Assembly (NCBI GenBank): GCA_019348475.1
Contig: JAHWJJ010000051.1
Location: 1 to 14,363, forward strand
Length of the DNA stretch: 14,363 bases
Source of the DNA: Gemmatimonadota bacterium
Lineage (GTDB): Bacteria; Gemmatimonadota; Gemmatimonadetes; Longimicrobiales; Longimicrobiaceae
Reading direction: 5' to 3'
Below are positions 6,266-13,747 of the stretch, in pieces; within the stretch, counting starts at the first letter, position 1, and every line of letters begins with the position of its first letter. A model generated the notes under the pieces. It was not told the origin of the DNA, did no database searches, and saw only the letters and a program-made list of their open reading frames with translations. A program made the position numbers and the translations under genes.

Positions 6266-6748
6266 TCAGTTGCGCAGGATGCGCCCCACCGCCGAAACGG
6301 TGAGCGACACGGGTGGGTGCGACCCCTGCCGCACGTTCATCGTGCGGTTGTTGAAGCCCACGATCAGCCCGCGCGAGTCGAACACCACGTCGCGGGACTG
6401 GTTGGTGGTCAGGCACACGGGCGAGCCGTCCAGCCGCAGGTCCACCAGGTACACCAGGCTGTCGGGCCCGGCGATGATGCGGTAGCGGTGCCCGGCGGCG
6501 CCGATGCCGGGCTGCGGGCAGTCGGCGGAGGGCTCCACCTGCAGGCGGGCGCGGCGGCCGGTGCGCACGGCCATGTGGCGGGTGTAGGCCAGGTCCACCG
6601 CCACGCGGTTCAGTGCGCCGCGGGCGCGGATGTGGGCCAGCGCGGCCTCGAACCGCGGGCCGACGATGGCCATGATGATCCCGAACACCGCGAGCACCAC
6701 CAGAAGCTCCATCAGGCTGTAGCCGCCCCTTGCCCAGGCTTCTCGCAC
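6266..6748 (-). CDS. FimT/GspH-like pseudopilin upstream of pilA
   Basis: The 160-residue protein starts at GTG 6746-6748, with AGGGGG (6754-6759) five bases upstream. The leader MREAWARGG is followed by YSLMELLVVLAVFGIIMAIVGPRF, a prepilin-type helix with Glu at +5 but a Tyr at +1 where Phe is usual. The rest follows the GspH/FimT plan: a helical region RGALNRVAVDLAYTRHMAVRTGRRARL, VVFDSRGLIVGF in the middle, and VSLTVSAVGRIL at the end with the conserved Gly-Arg. Two cysteines, in SADCPQ and SPVCLT, may pair. It is a second FimT-type gene in the locus, distinct from the one heading the minor-pilin operon, and sits alone between the regulatory operon and pilA. Prepilin peptidase tolerance of Tyr at +1 is plausible but not shown here. 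Confidence 0.83.
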   Translation of the reverse strand: MREAWARGGYSLMELLVVLAVFGIIMAIVGPRFEAALAHIRARGALNRVAVDLAYTRHMAVRTGRRARLQVEPSADCPQPGIGAAGHRYRIIAGPDSLVYLVDLRLDGSPVCLTTNQSRDVVFDSRGLIVGFNNRTMNVRQGSHPPVSLTVSAVGRILRN

Positions 6749-6785
6749 CGTCGCCCCCTTTCGCCACGCCGCCGTACCGGTTGAT

Positions 6786-6810
6786 CCCGGGGCCGCGTGA
6801 CGGCCCCGGG
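6786..6810. repeat. Perfect 10-bp GC hairpin in the leader of the FimT-like gene
   Basis: Arms CCCGGGGCCG (6786-6795) and CGGCCCCGGG (6801-6810) pair perfectly around a five-base loop, 38 bases upstream of the FimT-like start codon. In a transcript reading toward that gene it would form a stable 5' leader hairpin; alternatively it ends transcription from further upstream. No T-run is present. Confidence 0.45.
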
Positions 6811-6832
6811 GGACTGTCCGCTACGTTTACCT

Positions 6833-6845
6833 TTTCGTCACGAAA
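6833..6845. promoter_or_regulatory. Short palindrome upstream of the FimT-like gene
   Basis: TTTCGT (6833-6838) and ACGAAA (6840-6845) are a perfect palindrome around a single central base, about 85 bases upstream of the FimT-like start, in an AT-richer patch that may be the promoter region. It could be an operator for a dimeric regulator. Evidence is the symmetry only. Confidence 0.25.
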
Positions 6846-7049
6846 GCGCCAAACCGCGACTCGCCAGCAGGCGAACGAGTTTTTGGGGACAGTGGCGCGC
6901 GCCGTTCAGGCGCGGTTCTGCGGGCCAGGAGGGGTGGACGGAGGGCGGGTGGGGGATGAGCGCGGCCGAGGCGAGCGTGCGTGTGGAGGGATCGGCATGA
7001 GAATCAGAGCGGCGGGAGCGAAGATGATTTGCCGAGTTGAAACAAAGAC

Positions 7050-7122
7050 GGCCTCACGCAGACACGCGGAGGCGCAGAGAGGACGAGCTGTCCTCAGCGT
7101 CTCCGCGTCTCCACGTGAGGCC
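7050..7122. repeat. 73-nt near-perfect intergenic hairpin element
   Basis: The outer arms GGCCTCACG (7050-7058) and CGTGAGGCC (7114-7122) pair perfectly. After a small internal loop, 7064-7075 pairs with 7097-7108 over twelve positions with one G-U. The tip GAGGAC / GTCCTC (7079-7084, 7090-7095) closes a five-base loop. About 29 pairs form in all. The CTCCGCGTC wording resembles intergenic palindromic elements I have seen in several high-GC phyla, but I cannot count copies here. Confidence 0.65.
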
Positions 7123-7183
7123 ACGTCAACCTTGAGGGGAAATGGTCCCGATGCGCGGGCAGAAGACCAGCCGGCACCGCAGG

Positions 7184-7270
7184 GCTCCGCGCGAGCACCC
7201 CCTCCGCTCGCTGAGGTTCGCACCCCCCCCAAAACCCTAGGGGGAGGTTGAACTGCGCTTTTTTTCATCC
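7184..7270 (-). repeat. Dispersed intergenic repeat, copy 1
   Basis: Read on the minus strand, this stretch matches 13510-13593 on the plus strand nearly base for base: GGATGAAA, then AGCGCAGTTCAACCTCCCCC, a hairpin centre, GGTGCGA, and then a GCGGAGGGGG segment ending near GGAGCC. Differences are mostly run-length changes (longer A and G tracts here) and scattered substitutions. The centre forms a C-run/G-run stem, with one mismatch in this copy. The two copies are inverted relative to each other and both intergenic. Confidence 0.75.
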
Positions 7271-7383
7271 TACGCGGTGCGCCCACCGCGCCGCCACGTC
7301 CCCCTCCGTTGACTCCCCTCACTCGGGGTGAGAACCGTTCACCCGGCCACCCACCGCACTCACGCACTCACGCACCCCCGCAC

Positions 7384-8745
7384 TTATTCCAGCCCGTAGT
7401 CGTGGATCTTGTACGAGAGCGCCCGGACGGAAAGGTCCAGCAGCTCGGCGGCCTTCGTACGGTTGCCCTTGCAGCGCTCCAGCGCCCGGGCGATGAGCGT
7501 TTTTTCCAGCGCGGGAAGGCGGCGCTTGACGGAAAGGTCGCCGTCGGCGTCGGGAAGCTCGAAGGGGTGGCGGCCGGTGCGCACGTGTGGCGGCAGGTGA
7601 TCGACACCCACGCGACCGCCGGAGAGCACCAGCGCGCGCTCGATCACGTTCTCCAGCTCGCGGACGTTCCCCGGCCACCCGTATTGGGCCAGCACCGGCA
7701 CCAGCTCCTTGGGCAGACCCGACGTTTCCACCCCGAGCCGCTCGCCGTGGCGGCGGAGGAAGTGCTCCGCCAGGAGGGGGATGTCTTCGGGACGGGTGCG
7801 CAGGGGCGGGACGTGGATCTGCACCACGTTGATGCGATAGAACAGGTCCTCGCGAAAGCGGCCCTCGCGCACCTCGTCCACCAGGTCGCGCGCCGTGGCG
7901 GCCAGAACGCGCACGTCCACCGCCCGCTCGCCACTGCCGCCCACCCGGCGAAAGCTGCGCTCCTGCAGCACCCGCAGCAGCTTTACCTGCAGGGGCAGCG
8001 AAAGCTCGCCGATCTCGTCCAGGAACAGCGTGCCGCCGTCCGCCTGCTCGAACAATCCCTCGCGGGCGCGGTCGGCGCCGGTGAACGCGCCCTTCTCATG
8101 GCCGAACAGCTCGCTTTCCAGCAGGTTCTCGGGGATGGCGCCGCAGTTCACGGCCACGAAGGCCCGGTCGCGCCGCGGCGAGGCGCGGTGCACCGCGCGG
8201 GCGATCGCCTCCTTTCCGCTCCCGCTCTCCCCCGTCAGCAGCACGGTGGAGGGGTACGGGGCCACGCGCGACGCCAGGTCCGTGACCTCGCGCATGGCCT
8301 CGGAGACGCCCACCACCTCCTCGAACCCTTCAACGCGCCCCACCTCGCGCCGCAACAGGGCCACCTCGCGCCGCAGCTGCTCGCGTTCCTCGGCCTTGCG
8401 CAGGGTCAGCACCACCTCGTCGGCGTTGAACGGCTTGGAGATGTAGTCGTAGGCGCCACGGCGCATGGCCTCGACGGCGGCGTCCAGGGTGCCGTACGCG
8501 CTCATCATCACCACCAGCGCGGCGCCGCCGGCCTCCTGGTACTTTTCCAGGAACTCCAGCCCCCCCATGCGCGGCATCCGCACGTCGCACAGCACCAGGT
8601 CCGGCGGCTCGGCCAGCGCCATGCGCAGCCCCGCCTCGCCGTCCTCGGCCACGGTGACGGCGAACCCCTCGTCGCGCAGGATGAGGAGCAGGGTGTGCCG
8701 GAGTCCGGCCTCGTCGTCGATGACCAGAACGCGCCGATTGCTCAC
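7384..8745 (-). CDS. Sigma-54-dependent response regulator (PilR/NtrC-like)
   Basis: The 453-residue NtrC-class activator turns on sigma-54 promoters when phosphorylated. The receiver domain (about 5-120) has the acidic pocket Asp10-Asp11, phospho-acceptor Asp54, Ser82 and Lys104. The AAA+ domain (about 143-370) has Walker A GESGSGKE (172-179), the sigma-54 contact loop GAFTGA (219-224) intact, Walker B GGTLFLDE (237-244) and the arginine-finger region [12 protein letters not shown] Fis-type helix-turn-helix closes the protein ([20 protein letters not shown]). The start is GTG 8743-8745, whose last base pairs overlap the kinase stop as GTGA; the frame runs on upstream but the receiver begins here. 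The pilin genes nearby and the -24/-12 site at pilA point to a PilR role; AtoC- or NtrC-like roles elsewhere are possible. Confidence 0.93.
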   Translation of the reverse strand: MSNRRVLVIDDEAGLRHTLLLILRDEGFAVTVAEDGEAGLRMALAEPPDLVLCDVRMPRMGGLEFLEKYQEAGGAALVVMMSAYGTLDAAVEAMRRGAYDYISKPFNADEVVLTLRKAEEREQLRREVALLRREVGRVEGFEEVVGVSEAMREVTDLASRVAPYPSTVLLTGESGSGKEAIARAVHRASPRRDRAFVAVNCGAIPENLLESELFGHEKGAFTGADRAREGLFEQADGGTLFLDEIGELSLPLQVKLLRVLQERSFRRVGGSGERAVDVRVLAATARDLVDEVREGRFREDLFYRINVVQIHVPPLRTRPEDIPLLAEHFLRRHGERLGVETSGLPKELVPVLAQYGWPGNVRELENVIERALVLSGGRVGVDHLPPHVRTGRHPFELPDADGDLSVKRRLPALEKTLIARALERCKGNRTKAAELLDLSVRALSYKIHDYGLE

Positions 8746-10028
8746 GCGGGCCGCCGAGTGGGGAGGGAAAGGGTGAAGACGGCGCCGCCGCCGGCCCCCG
8801 AGGAGGCCTCGATGCGCCCGCCCAAGTCTGCCACGGTGCTCGCGACGATGGCAAGGCCCAGCCCCGTGCCCTCGCCCGGGGCGCGCGTGGTGAAGAAGGG
8901 GTCGAACACCTTGTCGATGTGCTCGGGGGGGATCCCCGGCCCGCTGTCCGCCACGGTCACCTGCACGGTCTCCGTTCCCGGCTCGATGCGGTGCGGGTCG
9001 CGCACGGAGGTGACGCGGGGCCGGCGCAGGTGCGCGTAGGTGATGCCGGGGGGATCGTCCGCGCGGCGGGTGGGGATGCGCGCGCCCGACTGGTAGCGCA
9101 CCAGTCGCGTGGCGACGGTGATGAAGCCGTGCCCATCCATGGCCCGCCGCGCGTTGTCGAGCAGGTTGATGAAGGCCTGCTCCAGCAGGTGCGGCGCGCC
9201 CTGCAGCGGGGGCAGCTCCCCGGCGAGCTCCAGCGCCACCTGCACCCCCTCCAGCGCGCCCTGCGCGTGAAGGACGTCCAGCGCCGAGCGGACGGCGGCG
9301 TTCACGTCCAGCGGGGCGCGGTCGGCCGGGGCGGGGCGCGCGTAGTCCAGCAGCCCCCGGACGATGCGGTCGATGCGCCGCGCCTCGCCCTCCACTCCGG
9401 AAGCCAGCTCGGGGTCCACCCCCCGGCGCCGCAGGACGGCGGCATAGCCCAGCAGCGCGCCCAGCGGGTTTCCCACCTCGTGCGCCACCCCTGCCGCGAG
9501 CCGTCCGATGGAGGCCAGCTTTTCCGCCTCCACCAGGTCGCGCTGCGTGGCCAGGAGGCGCCGGTTGGTCTCGTCCAGGGAGCGGACGTTCTCGGCCAGC
9601 TTCTCCTGGTTCTCCAGCAGCTGCTCGGTCATGCGGTTGAGCGCGGCGGAAAGCGCGGCCATCTCGCGGCTGTCCGCGGGCGGCGCGCGGCGCGCGTAGT
9701 CGCCGTCGGCCACGGCGGTGGCGCTCTCCGCCGCCGCGCGCACCGGCCGCAGCACCAGGCGCTGGATGAGGTGGTTGGCCAGCACCAGGTACACGGCCAC
9801 GTCCACCGCCACCAGCACTGCCAGCAGCCATCCGCTTCCGGGCTGCACCAGGCGCAGCACGGCGTGCGTGCTGACGCCCAGCAGGGCGGCGGCCAAGGCC
9901 AGAAAGGTGAGGTTGAACAGGAGCTCGGCACGCAGCGAGCCCCGGCCGGGGCCGGGGCTCGCGTCGGCCGGAGTGCGCGGAGGGTCCGCGCGGCCGGAAA
10001 GGCGGCGGAGTGCCGCGGGAGCGGTCAG
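8742..10028 (-). CDS. Membrane sensor histidine kinase (PilS/NtrB-like)
   Basis: The kinase has two membrane helices (about residues 36-58 and 66-88) with almost no periplasmic loop, a HAMP linker (about 89-140), a coiled stretch, the HisKA H-box around His183 (GVAHEVGNP), the N-box INLLDNA near 286-292, G1 DSGPGIP near 360-366, the F-box FDPFFTT and G2 GEGTGLGLAI. It lacks an extracellular sensor domain. Its stop overlaps the response regulator start by four bases (GTGA), so the two form one signalling pair. The start is uncertain: no ATG, GTG or TTG lies in frame between the end of the upstream gene and the first membrane helix. CTG at 10026-10028, overlapping the upstream TGA, is the best guess. 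A stretch of about 45 residues between the N and G1 boxes is longer than usual. Pseudomonas PilS has six membrane helices, so the name is only by analogy. Confidence 0.88.
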   Translation of the reverse strand: MTAPAALRRLSGRADPPRTPADASPGPGRGSLRAELLFNLTFLALAAALLGVSTHAVLRLVQPGSGWLLAVLVAVDVAVYLVLANHLIQRLVLRPVRAAAESATAVADGDYARRAPPADSREMAALSAALNRMTEQLLENQEKLAENVRSLDETNRRLLATQRDLVEAEKLASIGRLAAGVAHEVGNPLGALLGYAAVLRRRGVDPELASGVEGEARRIDRIVRGLLDYARPAPADRAPLDVNAAVRSALDVLHAQGALEGVQVALELAGELPPLQGAPHLLEQAFINLLDNARRAMDGHGFITVATRLVRYQSGARIPTRRADDPPGITYAHLRRPRVTSVRDPHRIEPGTETVQVTVADSGPGIPPEHIDKVFDPFFTTRAPGEGTGLGLAIVASTVADLGGRIEASSGAGGGAVFTLSLPTRRPA

Positions 10029-10228
10029 ACGGCGGCGGACTCGCGGCGGCGCGCGGTGGACGCGCGCGCCTGGCCCGTGCGCGGCTTGCCCTCGAACGCC
10101 TGCCGGGCGAGCTGGTGCCAGACGTGGTCCACCACGGTGCCCGTGGGCTCGTTCCAGGCGATGACGCCCTCGTCGCGGGCCTGCTCCATCGCCCTGCGCA
10201 GCGCGTGCTTGCTGACCGGCTTCCTCAT
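10025..10228 (-). CDS. 67-residue protein of unknown function, overlapping the kinase gene
   Basis: I do not recognise a family. ATG 10226-10228 has a good GGAGAAG-type ribosome site a few bases upstream. The first part (MRKPVSKHALRRAMEQARDEG) looks like a basic amphipathic helix, the middle (VVDHVWHQLARQAFEG) a second helix, and the tail is Arg/Ala/Ser rich and probably disordered. It is soluble with no membrane segment or cysteines. Its TGA stop overlaps the putative CTG start of the kinase by four bases, and it appears to be the first gene of the regulatory operon. It could be a regulator or an adaptor of the two-component pair, or merely a leader frame that couples translation into the kinase. 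A frameshift joining it to the kinase frame is a further alternative. Confidence 0.55.
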   Translation of the reverse strand: MRKPVSKHALRRAMEQARDEGVIAWNEPTGTVVDHVWHQLARQAFEGKPRTGQARASTARRRESAAV

Positions 10229-10268
10229 GGCTTCTCCCTCGCTCGTGTGCTGCTTCCGCGGTTGCCCG

Positions 10269-10324
10269 CCGGCGCGGGTGCCCCCCGCGCCGGGCGCCTT
10301 TCCTCCCCCCCCGCCACCACCCCC
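10269..10324 (-). promoter_or_regulatory. GC hairpin and G-runs in the leader of the regulatory operon
   Basis: A perfect 10-bp stem (10269-10278 with 10284-10293, loop of five) lies about 40 bases upstream of the 67-residue gene. Just beyond it the coding strand has G-runs of eight (10305-10312) and five (10320-10324), plus six within the hairpin (10281-10286), so a G-quadruplex is also possible in the RNA leader. Function is unknown. Either structure could modulate translation of the operon. Confidence 0.35.
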
Positions 10325-10405
10325 GTTCATACAGTAACACGGTGGGTACGGCGGCGCGAGGGGTGCGCCCAAACGGTTGCGGCAGAAGAGGATGCGGGCG
10401 AGCCC

Positions 10406-10452
10406 CAAAACGCGGCGCGGCGGCGCCCCCTCGCCGGGAAGCACCGCCGCGC
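10406..10452 (-). terminator. Stem-loop terminator after the zinc-ribbon gene
   Basis: On the minus strand CCGCCGCGC / GCGCGGCGG arms (10444-10452 and 10414-10422) form a 9-bp stem with a 21-base loop, starting about 25 bases past the zinc-ribbon stop and followed within a few bases by TTTT (10406-10409). The loop is long and the T-run short, so this is a moderate call. Confidence 0.45.
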
Positions 10453-10477
10453 GGCCGCGGACCCGCAGGCCCGCCGG

Positions 10478-10657
10478 TCAGTTGTAGGCGCGCCCCTGCG
10501 AATCGACGCGGGTGGCGCAGCGCCGGCAGAACAGCAGCGGCGCACAAAGTTTTCGGTCCCACTCGCGCCCCCTGCAGCGGGGGCACGGGGGAGTGGTGTA
10601 GCGGCGCACGCCCAGCGCGACGGCCAGAACGGCGCTCAAGCCCAACAACAGGGTCAT
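10478..10657 (-). CDS. Small membrane-anchored zinc-ribbon protein
   Basis: The 59-residue product begins with a single hydrophobic helix (TLLLGLSAVLAVALG, residues 2-16), followed by a Tyr/Thr/Pro linker and a zinc-ribbon pattern, CPRC at 25-28 and CRRC at 44-47, with an additional Cys38 between. The four paired cysteines would bind one zinc ion. I do not recognise a named family. The start ATG 10655-10657 is preferred over GTG 10661-10663 because AAGGTG sits at a better distance. It lies between the HD-domain gene and the regulatory operon, all on the same strand, but a terminator-like hairpin follows it, so it is probably a separate unit. A role in protein or nucleic-acid contact at the membrane is possible but unsupported. 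Confidence 0.6.
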   Translation of the reverse strand: MTLLLGLSAVLAVALGVRRYTTPPCPRCRGREWDRKLCAPLLFCRRCATRVDSQGRAYN

Positions 10658-10812
10658 ACCCACCTTCGATGTTCCCGTGGCAACGCAGCCCGGCCAGGGA
10701 CCGGACGTGGCTCAATCTAGCTTCCGCGCACGCGCCGCGAAAGAATTCGCGCCGCGCCCCGATCCGTCATCGCAACTGACTGCACGCCAACGGGATGGCC
10801 ACCCCCTCCCCT

Positions 10813-10843
10813 GCAATGTCGCTGATACACATTGCGGTATCAG
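10813..10843. repeat. Interleaved pair of perfect inverted repeats
   Basis: Two 7-bp inverted repeats are interlocked: GCAATGT (10813-10819) with ACATTGC (10829-10835), and CTGATAC (10822-10828) with GTATCAG (10837-10843). The order A-B-A'-B' allows either hairpin but not both as simple stems. It lies between the HD-domain stop (10931) and the zinc-ribbon start (10657), about 90 bases past the former and 160 upstream of the latter. It may be a two-site operator, a switchable leader or a transcript-end structure. Confidence 0.55.
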
Positions 10844-10930
10844 TCCTTGGGGCAATCCCCGCAGTGCCACAGGAAGAACGCGCGAGCCGCGGCGATGGGA
10901 CAGCGGCATCTGCCCGCGAGGCGGTACGAT

Positions 10931-11500
10931 TTACACGGTCCCGGCGAGCCCCAGCCGCGGCGCCACGCCCCGCATGGCGTCGATCACGAACGCCACGTGG
11001 TCCGCAAGGTCCACGCCCAGCCCGGCTGCCGCACGCACCACGTCGTCGCGGTCCACGCCCGCCGCGAACTGGCGGTCCTTCATCTTCTTGAGAACGGACC
11101 GGGCCTCCAGGTCCATCACCGAACGGCTGGGGCGCACCAGTGCGGCGGCGGTGACCAGGCCGGTGATCTCGTCGCAGGCGTGCAGCGTCCGGTCCAGCCG
11201 CGATTCGGGGTGCACCCCCGTCCGCGCGGCGTAGTGCGCCAGCACCGCGTGCAGCAGCTCGCCGGGGTAGCCGCGCTCGCGCAGCATCTCCACCCCGCGC
11301 AGGGGGTGCTCGTCCGGGTATTCTTCGTAGTCGAAGTCGTGCAGCAGCCCGGCCAGGCCGTACAGTTCCTCGTCCTCGCCAAAACGGCGGGCATAGGCGC
11401 GGCACGCGGCCTCTACGGCGTACATGTGCCGCCGCAGGCTCTCGCCGCGCACGTGCTGGTGCATCAGCGCGAGCGCGTCGTCGCGGCTGGGAAGGGTCAT
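10931..11500 (-). CDS. HD-domain hydrolase (predicted metal-dependent phosphohydrolase)
   Basis: The 189-residue protein carries an HD-type metal site: His25, the His54-Asp55 pair in GLLHDFDYEEYP, and a distal Asp110 in HACDEITGLV. HD proteins of this small single-domain type usually hydrolyse phosphoesters such as nucleotides; the substrate here is unknown. The pattern LLHDFDYEEYPDEHP resembles the uncharacterised group of predicted HD hydrolases in COG2316. The start is ATG 11498-11500. The frame is open further upstream, but that segment is compositionally unlike protein (Arg/Gly/Ala/Pro runs) and the domain starts shortly after this Met. No strong ribosome site is seen. It lies between asnS and the zinc-ribbon gene on the same strand, with a gap of 400 bases to asnS, so it is likely a single-gene unit. 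Confidence 0.85.
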   Translation of the reverse strand: MTLPSRDDALALMHQHVRGESLRRHMYAVEAACRAYARRFGEDEELYGLAGLLHDFDYEEYPDEHPLRGVEMLRERGYPGELLHAVLAHYAARTGVHPESRLDRTLHACDEITGLVTAAALVRPSRSVMDLEARSVLKKMKDRQFAAGVDRDDVVRAAAGLGVDLADHVAFVIDAMRGVAPRLGLAGTV

Positions 11501-11906
11501 CGATCGCGTTCCCGTGCATCCGGTTTCGGCCAGCGCCCCGCCACCGAAGGCGGGCGAAGGCCCGAAGTTAACGGTGCGGGTGAACTGCCGAAACGGGCGC
11601 CCCCTCGCCGGTCTGGGAAAGATAACGTTGCCAAGCGGGACGGCGCAACAGGAGCGACCCCGGAGGAATGCGATGCAACTCCCGGGGCGACGGCCCTGCA
11701 GAACGGCGGCGCCGCCGTCCGCCAGTGCGGCCAGGCGCCTCGTCGGAATCGCAGACTCGATCCCATCGCCGGACTGGTGTTGTGCCTGAATCCGCCGTAA
11801 GGACGGCTCTTCGCCTCCGCGGAACTCCACGAGCAGAGCGGAGGGGGCGGAGAAGCCTCTCCGCGTCCTCCGCCGCCACCCGCCGTTCGCGCTGGGCGGG
11901 ACGGCT
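11501..11906. other. Intergenic region between asnS and the HD gene
   Basis: About 400 bases with no gene I can support on either strand. It contains the asnS stem-loop (11838-11873), a perfect 16-bp palindrome ACGGCGGCGCCGCCGT (11703-11718), and a weak minus-strand promoter candidate with TATCTT at 11619-11624 and TTGCGC 18 bases upstream. The latter could serve the HD gene. Confidence 0.5.
11838..11873 (-). terminator. Two-part stem-loop downstream of asnS
   Basis: Outer arms GCGGAGG (11838-11844) and CCTCCGC (11867-11873), a 2x2 internal loop, inner arms GCGGAG (11847-11852) and CTCCGC (11859-11864) and a six-base loop make a 13-pair hairpin. It starts 34 bases after the asnS stop. No T-run follows, so it is either a non-classical terminator or a small palindromic repeat; the CTCCGCGTC wording recurs in the hairpin at 7050-7122. 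Confidence 0.5.
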
Positions 11907-13307
<1,401 letters not shown>

Positions 13308-13509
13308 CGGGCGGTCTTTGGTGATTTCGTTGGCACGGATGCAGACGCCCGCGCGTGCGGCGCGGGCGATCAACCGGACAAAAGTACGTGTTCCGGCCCC
13401 AGAACGAAACCGCGGGCCGACCCAGGGGCCTTCTCTCCGCCCGCGAGGTCCAGGCCCTCCGGCCCAACCCCGGTCATCCTGAGCCATCCGGCACTGCGCG
13501 CACCGTGTG

Positions 13510-13593
13510 GGATGAAAGCGCAGTTCAACCTCCCCCAGGGTTTTTGGGGGGAGGTGCGAGCCTGAGCGCGCGGAGGGGGCGCGGCGCGGAGCC
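13510..13593 (+). repeat. Dispersed intergenic repeat, copy 2
   Basis: This is the plus-strand counterpart of the repeat at 7184-7270. Its core stem ACCTCCCCC (13528-13536) pairs with GGGGGAGGT (about 13547-13555) around a T-rich loop, perfect here whereas copy 1 has a mismatch. It is followed by a GCGCGGAGGGGG segment shared with copy 1. Homology stops after GGAGCC at 13593. Confidence 0.75.
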
Positions 13594-13715
13594 GACCATG
13601 CTGCTGAACGGTTGTCCGCGCGGACGGGTTTTCAGGGAACGCACGCGCGCGATCTGAAGCCGCGCAACCCGTGCGCGCGACCGAAGGACCTTGCGGGCCT
13701 GGCCGTGGAGCTGGC

Positions 13716-13740
13716 CCTCCGCGCACGGCGCGGACGGAGG
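13716..13740 (-). terminator. Stem-loop just after the serine hydrolase gene
   Basis: Arms CCGCGC (13719-13724) and GCGCGG (13728-13733) close a three-base loop, and CCT / AGG (13716-13718, 13738-13740) extend the stem across a four-base bulge. It begins eight bases past the hydrolase stop. There is no T-run, so this is a modest terminator call. Confidence 0.4.
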
Positions 13741-13747
13741 CGCTTTA

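Larger units (their letters stand above)
6749..7383. other. Repeat-rich intergenic region, no gene seen
   Basis: Between the activator gene's stop and the FimT-like start, about 635 bases carry no credible gene. The stretch holds, in order, a ribosome site, a 10-bp GC hairpin (6786-6810), a small palindrome (6833-6845), a 73-nt near-perfect hairpin (7050-7122), an approximately 85-bp dispersed repeat (7184-7270), a weak stem GGGTGA / TCACCC (7326-7344), and a twice-repeated CACTCACG near 7355-7373 just past the activator gene's end. Confidence 0.65.
13308..13747. other. Intergenic region upstream of asnS
   Basis: About 440 bases without a supported gene. It holds the leader and presumed promoter of asnS (no good -35/-10 pair found), repeat copy 2 (13510-13593), a distant 7-bp inverted repeat ACGGGTT / AACCCGT (13624-13630, 13666-13672), and a terminator-like stem just past the hydrolase stop (13716-13740). 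Confidence 0.55.

Noticed and set aside
6813..6892. ACTGTCC / GGACAGT inverted repeat flanking the FimT-like promoter area
   Set aside because: Only seven bases with about 70 bases between the arms; readily expected by chance.
7355..7373. CACTCACG tandem repeat as a CRISPR or microsatellite
   Set aside because: Only two units are present, with no spacer structure.
9832..10715. Extended N-terminus of the kinase up to 10715
   Set aside because: The extra frame crosses the 67-residue gene, a G-run leader, a terminator-like hairpin and the zinc-ribbon gene, and is Arg/Gly/Pro-rich; it is simply an open frame by GC bias.
11501..11830. N-terminal extension of the HD-domain protein
   Set aside because: The composition is unlike the domain, with no conserved pattern; the start just before the HD fold is adequate.
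13308..13487. N-terminal extension of AsnRS upstream of 13307
   Set aside because: Standard family length and the OB-fold start fit the Met at 13305-13307; the upstream text is Arg/Gly-rich and non-conserved.
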